Below are positions 1-5,439 of a DNA stretch of 14,393 nucleotides, piece by piece. This stretch comes from an uncultured Clostridium sp. (GTDB lineage: Bacteria; Bacillota; Clostridia; TANB77; CAG-508): the NCBI GenBank assembly GCA_947057875.1, contig CAMSEX010000017.1:1-14393 (forward strand). Direction: 5' to 3'. The notes below the pieces were generated by a model that searched no databases, was not told where the DNA came from, and saw only the letters and a list, made by a program, of their open reading frames with translations. The first letter of the stretch is position 1; every line of letters starts with the position of its first letter. Made by a program: the position numbers and the translations under genes.

Positions 1-855
1 GTACTCAAAAATTGGACTATCTTCTTCAAAATTCTGAATATTGGTTACTACTAATTCTGGAATGATCTTGTCATCATTTTTTATCTTTTGAGATATTTCA
101 TTTAACAACTGAGTTGTTCCATTTTTGTCAAGTGAAACTGTGTATTCTGTTGTTGCAAATTGCTCCGAATTCAATGTCAAAACTACATTTTCTTTTTTTG
201 AAATATTCTCTGGTTTTGTATAATTTTCTAAAATCTTTATATAGTCATATAATCCATTTACTTTTGCAATTTTCATAAAGTCAATCATTTCTCTCTCAAT
301 TACAAAATTTTTAAGTTTTCTCAATATAGCGTAATCCATATTTCTGTCAAGCAATTTTTCGATAATCTGTTGCCCATTTTCCCTATTCGTCCCTACAAAA
401 CGATTTACTATTTCATCCGATTTTAGTGCAAATTGATCTTCATTTGAAATAAAATCTAGTGTTAGCAAATGATTACTCGCATATCTTGCTACTAATTTAT
501 GATAATTTTGTTTAGTTTGATTATTTTTCGTCTGTTCATAATTAAATTCAAATTTTGATAAATCCAAATCAGACAACATATCATTTTCCATTGTGCTAGA
601 AAGTGTAATTGCAGCATTTGAATGATAATTATCTGTTTTTAATCGCTCCGAAATTTTAGTATATAATTTGTAATCTGCAAAAAAATTCAAATCATCGTTT
701 CTCATACAAGCAAACAACTCATTTTTTATCACATCATTTTTAGAATTTTTTGCAAAATAGCTATAGGTCGCTAAAGTCGCAATTAGCAACACCATTAAAA
801 AAATAATAGAAATGATAATTATTTTCTTTTTTTTATGATTGTTTCCCTGCTTCAT
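1..855 (-). CDS. Membrane-anchored protein of unknown function (3' end cut by window edge)
   Basis: The reading frame runs without a stop from an ATG at 853-855 to base 1, giving 285 residues of a longer protein. It begins MKQGNNHKKKK, followed by a hydrophobic segment at about residues 12-33 and then a long polar region. This is the layout of a single-pass protein with a short positive cytoplasmic tail and an extracytoplasmic body. There is no lipobox cysteine after the hydrophobic segment, so an uncleaved anchor is likelier than a lipoprotein. The outside part is rich in Asn, Lys, Asp and Glu, with no catalytic motif or repeat that I recognise. The start is set by an AAAGGAG site about 10 bases upstream, and a sigma-A promoter lies just before it. 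I do not recognise the family; the reading frame itself is secure. Confidence 0.8.
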   Translation of the reverse strand, partial: MKQGNNHKKKKIIIISIIFLMVLLIATLATYSYFAKNSKNDVIKNELFACMRNDDLNFFADYKLYTKISERLKTDNYHSNAAITLSSTMENDMLSDLDLSKFEFNYEQTKNNQTKQNYHKLVARYASNHLLTLDFISNEDQFALKSDEIVNRFVGTNRENGQQIIEKLLDRNMDYAILRKLKNFVIEREMIDFMKIAKVNGLYDYIKILENYTKPENISKKENVVLTLNSEQFATTEYTVSLDKNGTTQLLNEISQKIKNDDKIIPELVVTNIQNFEEDSPIFEY

Positions 856-893
856 CGTAATTTTTCTCTCCTTTTTGCCAATTAATTTTTATC

Positions 894-923
894 ATTATAC
901 TATATTTGACACAAAAAAAGCAA
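894..923 (-). promoter_or_regulatory. Sigma-A type promoter of the membrane-anchored protein gene
   Basis: On the minus strand TTGCTT (918-923) is followed after 18 bases by a perfect TATAAT (894-899), about 38 bases before the ATG at 855. It lies between the end of the methyltransferase gene and this gene, so the downstream gene probably has its own transcript as well as possible readthrough. Confidence 0.6.
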
Positions 924-932
924 TACTTTTCT

Positions 933-992
933 TTATCTTTTCCTTATTTTAGCTATAAAAAATCCCTCATAGAACTCATTCGGACACACACA
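933..992 (-). other. Frameshifted C-terminal tail of the RNA methyltransferase at an AC/GT dinucleotide run
   Basis: The in-frame stop TGA is at 976-978. Read in the neighbouring frame, the same DNA continues as PNEFYEGFFIAKIRKR and stops at TAA 933-935, which is the normal ending of this enzyme family. The switch falls at the run ACACACACA (984-992 on the plus strand). Adding one GT unit, or removing one base, joins the frames: 933-1827 is 895 bases, one more than a multiple of three. Replication slippage, a strain-level variant or an assembly error would all look like this. Confidence 0.75.
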
Positions 993-1827
993 TAGCGTTC
1001 CTACTAACTTGCTCGGAAGAAGTGGCAATTCTTCCATTCCGCAGAAACTCAATTGGTACAATTTCTGCATTACCTAAAGCCAGAATTCTCTTGACTATAT
1101 CTTCATTTTCAAGTTCCAAAATAGAACATGTAGAATACACTATTTCATGCCCTGACTTTAAAACTTTCAGCGCCTTTTTTAACAAATCAAATTGTAACTT
1201 TGTTGATTTTTCTATTAAATGCATTGTAAAAAATTTTCCAATATTAGGATTTTTACCATTCAAAGTTCCGCTTCCACTACAAGGACTATCCAATAAAACA
1301 CTATCAAAGGCAAAAAAGTCATCCATTTTGCGACTATCCATTTCCATTAAATAAACACTACAAGCCCCCTGTTTTTCCAAATTATACTGCAAACGTTTTG
1401 CTCGAATATGGTTCATTTCACATGCTGTAATATGGGCTTCATTTTGCGTCATTGCTGCTAATTGTGTCGTTTTTCCACCTGGTGCCGCTGCCATATCTAA
1501 AATATCTGCGTTCTTTTTGGGATTTAAAACTAGAGCAGGCAGCATCGAAGACAAACTTTGCAAATAGATTTCGCCATTTTGATACATCTCCAAATCTTGC
1601 AAATCTTTTTCATTTGCATTTTCTAAAATCAATGCATCTTCACTCCATATGGGACTTTTATAAACAATTCCTAGTTTTTCAAATTCTGCTTGAATTTTTT
1701 CGCTATTACTTTTAATCGTATTCACACGAAGTGTTGTTTTTCGCTGCACAAAATAACCTTCTAATATTTGATTGGCAAGCTTTTTACCATACTGTTTTTT
1801 TAACAAATCCACTAAAAATTCTGGCAT
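976..1827 (-). CDS. NOL1/NOP2/Sun family RNA (cytosine-5)-methyltransferase, RsmB/RsmF-like, C-terminus frameshifted
   Basis: An S-adenosylmethionine-dependent enzyme that methylates C5 of cytosine in rRNA (or possibly tRNA). The SAM-binding motif I is DMAAAPGGKT (residues 111-120). Motif IV is DSPCSGSG with Cys183, and motif VI is YSTCS with Cys234; these two cysteines are the release and nucleophile residues of the family. The N-terminal part (FVQRKTTLRVNT) is the usual RNA-binding lead-in. The PUA-like C-terminal domain of long RsmF proteins is absent, as in many short Firmicute members. The start has an AGGAGG site close upstream. The intact frame gives 283 residues ending MCVSE, but the family ending PNEFYEGFFIAKIRK is encoded in another frame down to 933 (see the tail entry). 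All catalytic motifs precede the break, so the truncated protein may still work. The family is certain; the exact target nucleotide is not. Confidence 0.9.
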   Translation of the reverse strand: MPEFLVDLLKKQYGKKLANQILEGYFVQRKTTLRVNTIKSNSEKIQAEFEKLGIVYKSPIWSEDALILENANEKDLQDLEMYQNGEIYLQSLSSMLPALVLNPKKNADILDMAAAPGGKTTQLAAMTQNEAHITACEMNHIRAKRLQYNLEKQGACSVYLMEMDSRKMDDFFAFDSVLLDSPCSGSGTLNGKNPNIGKFFTMHLIEKSTKLQFDLLKKALKVLKSGHEIVYSTCSILELENEDIVKRILALGNAEIVPIEFLRNGRIATSSEQVSRNAMCVSE

Positions 1828-1862
1828 TTAATCCTCCTAAAATATAATTTTTTACTTTAATT

Positions 1863-1891
1863 ATTATAACATATTCACACCATTTTGCCAA
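1863..1891 (-). promoter_or_regulatory. Sigma-A type promoter of the RNA methyltransferase gene
   Basis: On the minus strand TTGGCA (1886-1891) and TATAAT (1863-1868) are separated by 17 bases, about 36 bases before the start codon at 1827. The divergent plus-strand gene begins only 37 bases beyond the -35 box, so the two promoter regions probably overlap. I see no equally clear promoter for the plus-strand gene; TTGCCA (1885-1890) with TATTAT (1907-1912) is possible but would leave almost no leader before the ribosome site. Confidence 0.65.
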
Positions 1892-1927
1892 TTGTTTCAT
1901 ATGCTATATTATAAAGGAGGGAATATT

Positions 1928-2341
1928 ATGTGTATGAATAAAAGTACAAACAATCCATGTTGTTGCCTTTTCAGCATTGTTGGCACTTTACTTGCAGCCA
2001 TCGGAATTGCAGCAATTTTTTATAGTGGACTTATTACTACAATTCCTATTTTACTTTATGTAACTTTAGTTTTAGGAATTTTAGTATTACTGTATGTTTT
2101 TGTTACTGCATTCTGTGGTGGAAAACATCAATGTGCCATATTAGATGATTCATGTTTAATCACAGCAGCAGTTGGTTCTATCATTACAAGTGTTTTCGCT
2201 TTAGCTGCTACTAGCTTAGTTGTTGGCTCTCTTTCAGTTGGTATTTTAATTGGTGCCGTTGCTTACTTTTTAATTTCAAATTTATTTAACATTGTAAATT
2301 TAATCATTAGAAAATTATGTAACGGTTATTGCAAAGATTAA
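1928..2341 (+). CDS. Small cysteine-containing integral membrane protein, unknown function
   Basis: A 137-residue protein that is mostly membrane: four hydrophobic segments at roughly residues 13-33, 38-61, 76-99 and 101-124, with short loops. It starts MCMNKSTNNPCCC, putting a cysteine cluster just before the first helix; further cysteines lie in the loop after helix 2 (CGGKHQC and one more) and near the C-terminus (CNGYC). The start at 1928 is chosen because AAAGGAGG lies 7 bases upstream; the frame could be opened further upstream, but there is no ribosome site there. It is monocistronic, divergent from the RNA methyltransferase gene and closed by a hairpin terminator. The cysteine spacing would allow metal binding or disulfides, but that is inference. 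I do not recognise a named family. Confidence 0.8.
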   Translation: MCMNKSTNNPCCCLFSIVGTLLAAIGIAAIFYSGLITTIPILLYVTLVLGILVLLYVFVTAFCGGKHQCAILDDSCLITAAVGSIITSVFALAATSLVVGSLSVGILIGAVAYFLISNLFNIVNLIIRKLCNGYCKD

Positions 2342-2370
2342 TTTTGAATAAAATAATGAAAGAAATTATA

Positions 2371-2392
2371 AAGGCAGGTCAAAACCTGCCTT
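2371..2392. terminator. Bidirectional intrinsic terminator between the small membrane protein and TM2 genes
   Basis: A perfect 9-bp stem, AAGGCAGGT with ACCTGCCTT, around a CAAA loop. T-rich DNA follows on both strands (TTTT on plus, TTTATAATTT on minus). It sits in the 65 bases between the two convergent genes and should stop transcription from both sides. Confidence 0.85.
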
Positions 2393-2406
2393 TTACAAAA
2401 TATTTC

Positions 2407-2712
2407 TTATTTAATTACTGTATCTTCTGAAATCTCTTTTCCATGTACATCTCTAAAACATTTTAATAGAATATTCAAGAAATCACTAAGTACAAATGCC
2501 CCAACAATCACAAACGCAATCGCACCTAAATATCGATTCATTGCTAACATACATCCTGCTACAATGGTGCCATATAACATTAAAAATCCACTTCCAATTT
2601 TTCCAGCATAAATACGATGTATTCCAAAAAATCCCAAAAACCAACACAAAAGTAAACTTGTCAACCAATCTTTTTTACTTACTTTTTCCTCATCATTAAA
2701 AAATTTTCCCAT
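2407..2712 (-). CDS. TM2 domain-containing membrane protein
   Basis: A 101-residue protein with a TM2 domain: a first helix with the signature LGFFGIHRIYAGKIGSGF, a short turn, then a second helix. A third hydrophobic segment (LGAIAFVIVGAFVLSDF) and a polar tail follow. The role of bacterial TM2 proteins is mostly unknown; they are inner-membrane proteins often fused to other domains, but this one stands alone. The start is placed at 2712 (MGKFFND) because AAGGAG sits 9 bases before it. An in-frame ATG 24 bases further upstream has no ribosome site, and the AAGGAG would lie inside its coding part. The gene has its own promoter, with a repeated sequence upstream of it that matches part of the block upstream of the cohesin-domain gene. 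Confidence 0.85.
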   Translation of the reverse strand: MGKFFNDEEKVSKKDWLTSLLLCWFLGFFGIHRIYAGKIGSGFLMLYGTIVAGCMLAMNRYLGAIAFVIVGAFVLSDFLNILLKCFRDVHGKEISEDTVIK

Positions 2713-2755
2713 CTTCTGTTTCTCCTTATACTCCATATTCTTTTGTTAATTTACT

Positions 2756-2782
2756 TTTATACTAATTTTTTTATTTTGTCAA
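2756..2782 (-). promoter_or_regulatory. Candidate promoter of the TM2 gene, short spacer
   Basis: On the minus strand a perfect TTGACA (2777-2782) is followed after only 15 bases by TATAAA (2756-2761), about 43 bases before the start codon at 2712. The short spacer is below optimum, which fits a promoter needing an activator; the repeat block at 2796-2814 lies just upstream. Confidence 0.5.
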
Positions 2783-2795
2783 TAGATTTTTTTAA

Positions 2796-2814
2796 TGTTA
2801 CAAAAATGTAATAT
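2796..2814 (-). promoter_or_regulatory. Candidate operator: two 11-bp-spaced TTACA-like repeats upstream of the TM2 promoter
   Basis: Read on the minus strand, TTACA (2807-2811) and TAACA (2796-2800) are exactly 11 bases apart, 13 bases upstream of the -35 box. The 11-mer ATATTACATTT (2804-2814) is identical to one in the larger repeat block at 14362-14372, in the same orientation relative to its gene. It also contains the palindrome TTACA-N4-TGTAA, so a dimeric palindrome-binding regulator is an alternative. Confidence 0.4.
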
Positions 2815-2815
2815 T

Positions 2816-3934
2816 TTACACCAAATTTTCGGGATTGAGTGGCAACAATTCTTCTAGCACAAACAAACCATCTTTTCTGATTAGCACATCATCAAACCAA
2901 ATTTCTCCACCACCAAACTCTGGTGTTTGAATATTCACAATATCCCAATGAATACTCGAACGATTTCCATTGTCACTTTCCTCCAAGGCATCGCCTGGTG
3001 TAAAATGAAAACTTCCTTTTATTTTTTCGTCAAATAAAGTATCGCCAATTGGCTTTTCAATGTAGGGATTTACACCCATCGCAAATTCTCCAATATAACG
3101 TGCTCCTTCATCTGTATCTAAAATTTGATTTAACTCTTCGGTATGATTACTTGTCGCTTTTACAATTTTTCCATTTTCAAATTCAAAACGAATATGATTG
3201 AAAGTAACACCATTATAACTCGTTTCTGTGTTATAAGTAATATAGCCATTCACGCTATTTTTCACAGGGCTAGATGCCACTTCTCCATCTGGAACATTAA
3301 AGGTACCTCGATATTTTTCTGCTGGAATTCCTTTGATTGAAAAATTAAGATCTGTGTCTTTGCCAACAATACGAACTTTGTCCGTTTTGTTCATGAGCTC
3401 AACCAAAGGTTCCATCGCCTTTGACATTTTTCTATAATCCAAATTACATACTTTAAAATAAAAATCTTCCAAATCTTCCAAACTCATTTTGCTCATTTGT
3501 GCCATGGAATTGTTGGGATATCGCAAAATGCACCATTTTGTATGAAGCACTCTTTCCACAAAATGAACAGGAACCGTGTATAACTCATTGTATAATTTTA
3601 ACTTATCTTGTGCAATTCCAGTCATTTCTGAAGCATTATTAGAAGCTCTAATTCCAATATAAGCATCCATATCTTTCATACGAGCCTCGTCATATTTCGC
3701 ATACAATTTAACTTGCTCTTCTGACAAATCCTTTAACATTTCCTTAAGAAGCGACTGGTCAATCAAATGAAAAAATGGCATTGCTCCAATTTTATATGCC
3801 TCTTTCATAATTGCTTTAGCAAGTGGAATTCCATCTATCCCAATGACTTCGATTAAAATTTTCTCATTTTTCTTCAAATCTATTGAATATGTAATCAAAT
3901 GATTCGCTAATTTTTCAATTCTTAAATCTCTCAT
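2816..3934 (-). CDS. M29 family aminopeptidase (AmpS/PepS-like)
   Basis: A 372-residue metallo-aminopeptidase of peptidase family M29, which removes N-terminal amino acids from peptides in the cytoplasm using a two-metal centre. The expected ligands are visible: Glu218 in NVPDGEV, Glu283 in IGEFAMGVNP, His310 in GSFHFTPG, then His329 and Asp331 in SIHWD. The N-terminal half (residues 1-190) is the dimerising domain that partly closes the active site. The length is slightly short of the roughly 400-410 residues of other members but ends normally. The start codon overlaps the stop of the metallophosphoesterase gene (ATGA), showing translational coupling and a shared transcript. No terminator is seen after the stop. 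The family is clear; substrate preference cannot be read from sequence. Confidence 0.93.
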   Translation of the reverse strand: MRDLRIEKLANHLITYSIDLKKNEKILIEVIGIDGIPLAKAIMKEAYKIGAMPFFHLIDQSLLKEMLKDLSEEQVKLYAKYDEARMKDMDAYIGIRASNNASEMTGIAQDKLKLYNELYTVPVHFVERVLHTKWCILRYPNNSMAQMSKMSLEDLEDFYFKVCNLDYRKMSKAMEPLVELMNKTDKVRIVGKDTDLNFSIKGIPAEKYRGTFNVPDGEVASSPVKNSVNGYITYNTETSYNGVTFNHIRFEFENGKIVKATSNHTEELNQILDTDEGARYIGEFAMGVNPYIEKPIGDTLFDEKIKGSFHFTPGDALEESDNGNRSSIHWDIVNIQTPEFGGGEIWFDDVLIRKDGLFVLEELLPLNPENLV

Positions 3935-4371
3935 ATTTTCCTCTTTTTCTCCAGTTCTCTTGCTTTATCTTCAATTTTACTCATGTTTCGATAAACACCT
4001 TCTCGTAGCTCTTTTTCATAATCCTCAGGTTCCAAATTTTGATCCAAATCTGCCAACTCTTTATCAATATCATACTGTACTCTTACAAATTCAAAACTAA
4101 AATCTGCTCCATATTCCTTAGCATTATATTCGCCTTCTAAAATCAAATAATGACTTGCTGTTATCTCCAAAACATCACTATCTTTTTGTTTATCCCTAAT
4201 CACATTAAAACTATTTCCGACACTCCCTACATTAATTAGCGTCTTATTATAAAATTTATTCATATAAGGGCAATGCAAATGTCCATAAATGACCACATCC
4301 GCTATTTCTCCGCGAAACTGTATTTTGACTTGGCTCAAACATTTTATATTTGTCTTCATATGAATCTTCAT
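3931..4371 (-). CDS. C-terminal fragment of the split metallophosphoesterase
   Basis: This frame opens at an ATG at 4371 with no ribosome site in front of it, and family-like sequence begins only after the frameshift point near 4323. It contains GHLH and NVGSVGN, then a Glu/Asp/Lys-rich helical tail (DIDKELADL onward). It ends in TGA overlapping the aminopeptidase ATG by 4 bases. Independent translation is unlikely. See the joint pseudogene entry. Confidence 0.5.
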   Translation of the reverse strand: MKIHMKTNIKCLSQVKIQFRGEIADVVIYGHLHCPYMNKFYNKTLINVGSVGNSFNVIRDKQKDSDVLEITASHYLILEGEYNAKEYGADFSFEFVRVQYDIDKELADLDQNLEPEDYEKELREGVYRNMSKIEDKARELEKKRKI

Positions 4372-4774
4372 TTATAGTTACATTTGTCTTTTTTAGTGGA
4401 GAAGCGTGGAACAGTCTTATTAAACTTCCACTCATATAAAACTCATAGCAAAATGGCAAGCTTAACAAAAATTCTTTTGACTCATTTGACAACATGCGAT
4501 TTAGCCAATTTACCCTTGCGTGCATTAATTCAACTGGAATATTGTGTAACGGTTTTTGATAAATCGAAGTGTCCATATCCACATCGCAGTTCCCTTGCAC
4601 CACCACTTCACAATTTTTTCGTACTAATTTAACACATTCTTCTGGATGATGTCCCTTTTCTACAATATCACCTAAACAAAATATTTTATCAATTTTTCTT
4701 TTTTGAATATCTGCTAATGTTGTTTTGAGTGCTTCTAAATTTCCGTGTATATCTGAAATAATAGCTATTCTCAT
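4256..4774 (-). CDS. N-terminal fragment of the split metallophosphoesterase
   Basis: An intact frame of 172 residues. It is true metallophosphoesterase sequence to about residue 150 (FEPSQ); the last 22 residues are out-of-frame read-through with no family likeness. It holds four of the five metal-binding motifs but not GHLH. See the joint pseudogene entry. Confidence 0.6.
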   Translation of the reverse strand: MRIAIISDIHGNLEALKTTLADIQKRKIDKIFCLGDIVEKGHHPEECVKLVRKNCEVVVQGNCDVDMDTSIYQKPLHNIPVELMHARVNWLNRMLSNESKEFLLSLPFCYEFYMSGSLIRLFHASPLKKTNVTINEDSYEDKYKMFEPSQNTVSRRNSGCGHLWTFALPLYE

Positions 4775-4827
4775 TTTTCCTCCTTGTTAGTAAGTTTTCT
4801 AATGAATGCAGTTTCTTCACAAATGCA

Positions 4828-4866
4828 TATTGATACTGTAACATTTAAAGCTTAACAGTATCAATA
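4828..4866. repeat. 12-bp perfect inverted repeat across the end of the amidase gene
   Basis: TATTGATACTGT (4828-4839) and ACAGTATCAATA (4855-4866) are perfect complements separated by 15 bases that include the amidase stop codon. One arm encodes the residues IDTV; the other lies past the stop. No T-run follows on the minus strand, so it is not a standard intrinsic terminator. A hairpin in mRNA that protects the 3' end or tunes readthrough into the phosphoesterase gene is possible. Confidence 0.6.
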
Positions 4867-5342
4867 ATGTGCACAAATCGAATTTTCTGGAATTCATATG
4901 TCGCAACTGGTCTATTTAAAGCATCTTGCGAATGGGTTGCAATCAAAATATCCCCTAAATAATTCGCATTTTGAATGCCTACCACAATCAAACTATGCGA
5001 AAATCTTTGCCCATCTTGAGACAATTGTATCAAATCTCCTATTTGAATTTGATTTTGTAGCACTTCAATACCGCGTGGTCCAACTGATTTGTTATTCATT
5101 AAAAAATCATACAAAAATCCCACTCCTGTCCACGAAGGAGATTTATTATTGGCATTCCCATAATACCACAATTTGGGATTCATTACACCACAACCTGCAT
5201 AAATACATTGTGACGCAAAATTTGTACAATCTCCACCAATCTTTTCATAATCATAATAACTAGGATTTCTAGAAAGTGCCCATTGATTTGCATATTGAAC
5301 ACATTTTTCTCGATTATATTGCTTTTCTCTCAAATTAATCAC
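4845..5342 (-). CDS. Amidase-like (Amidase_6 domain) cysteine hydrolase without signal peptide
   Basis: A 165-residue protein that is one putative amidase domain of the Amidase_6 type, related to NlpC/P60 and CHAP papain-like folds. The signature YNREKCVQYANQWALSRNP is followed by IGGDCTNFASQC, where Cys39 is the likely nucleophile; FSHSLIV supplies His116, and a later HSQDALNRP is also typical. Members are often cell-wall or spore-envelope hydrolases, but there is no signal peptide or membrane segment, so this one should be cytoplasmic or act inside a developing spore compartment; that is inference. The frame opens with GTG at 5342. A TTG at 5333 (residue 4) is an alternative start: AGGTGAT, a good match to the ribosome-site consensus, precedes it by 4 bases. 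A promoter lies just upstream, and the phosphoesterase and aminopeptidase genes follow. Confidence 0.85.
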   Translation of the reverse strand: MINLREKQYNREKCVQYANQWALSRNPSYYDYEKIGGDCTNFASQCIYAGCGVMNPKLWYYGNANNKSPSWTGVGFLYDFLMNNKSVGPRGIEVLQNQIQIGDLIQLSQDGQRFSHSLIVVGIQNANYLGDILIATHSQDALNRPVATYEFQKIRFVHIIDTVKL

Positions 5343-5392
5343 CTAGTATATAATATGCTAATTATCATCTATTTGTACATTCTATTAATTGA

Positions 5393-5422
5393 ATTATATG
5401 CCTTACCTTTGCCTCAAGTCAA
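5393..5422 (-). promoter_or_regulatory. Sigma-A type promoter of the amidase gene
   Basis: On the minus strand TTGACT (5417-5422) and a perfect TATAAT (5393-5398) are 18 bases apart, in the 97-base gap after the SPL-like gene. Transcription would begin about 45 bases before the start codon and probably continues into the phosphoesterase and aminopeptidase genes, since no terminator lies between. Confidence 0.7.
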
Positions 5423-5439
5423 GTGCTTTCGTAAAAAAA

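Larger units (their letters stand above)
3931..4774 (-). pseudogene. Metallophosphoesterase (YfcE/calcineurin-like), interrupted by a frameshift
   Basis: Two overlapping frames together make one calcineurin-like metallophosphoesterase of the YfcE/MJ0936 type. The first frame carries the metal motifs SDIHGN (Asp8, His10), GDIVEKG (Asp36), GNCD (Asn62) and a histidine at FHASP (His123). The second carries the last metal motif, GHLH, and the typical LINVGSVGN. The frames switch near a run of four T at 4323-4326 (AAAA in the coding sense). Removing one A joins them as EPSQ-IQFRGEIADVVIYGHLH, a continuous 280-residue protein; 3931-4774 is 844 bases, one more than a multiple of three. The first frame alone lacks GHLH and should be inactive. 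An AAGGAGG site precedes the ATG at 4774. This may be a true pseudogene, a programmed shift or a base-calling error; I lean to error or recent mutation because both halves are otherwise undamaged. Confidence 0.85.

Noticed and set aside
870..1895. Shared TTTTGCCAATT near 875 and 1883
   Set aside because: An 11-base AT-rich match between a leader and a -35 region, in unrelated positions relative to their genes; chance is likely.
2713..2736. Longer N-terminus of the TM2 protein starting at 2736
   Set aside because: No ribosome site precedes that ATG, while AAGGAG lies inside this stretch, correctly spaced for the ATG at 2712.
4310..4330. Programmed +1 frameshift in the metallophosphoesterase
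   Set aside because: No recognisable slippery codon with stop or internal ribosome-site stimulator is seen, and programmed shifting is not known to me for this family; mutation or sequence error is simpler.
4834..4860. Minus-strand promoter for the phosphoesterase gene (TTGATA with TACAGT)
   Set aside because: Only weak matches with an 18-base spacer inside the amidase 3' end; readthrough from the amidase promoter explains expression equally well.
4828..4866. Intrinsic terminator after the amidase gene
   Set aside because: The stem is good, but no T-run follows on either strand and part of the stem lies inside the coding region; listed as an inverted repeat instead.
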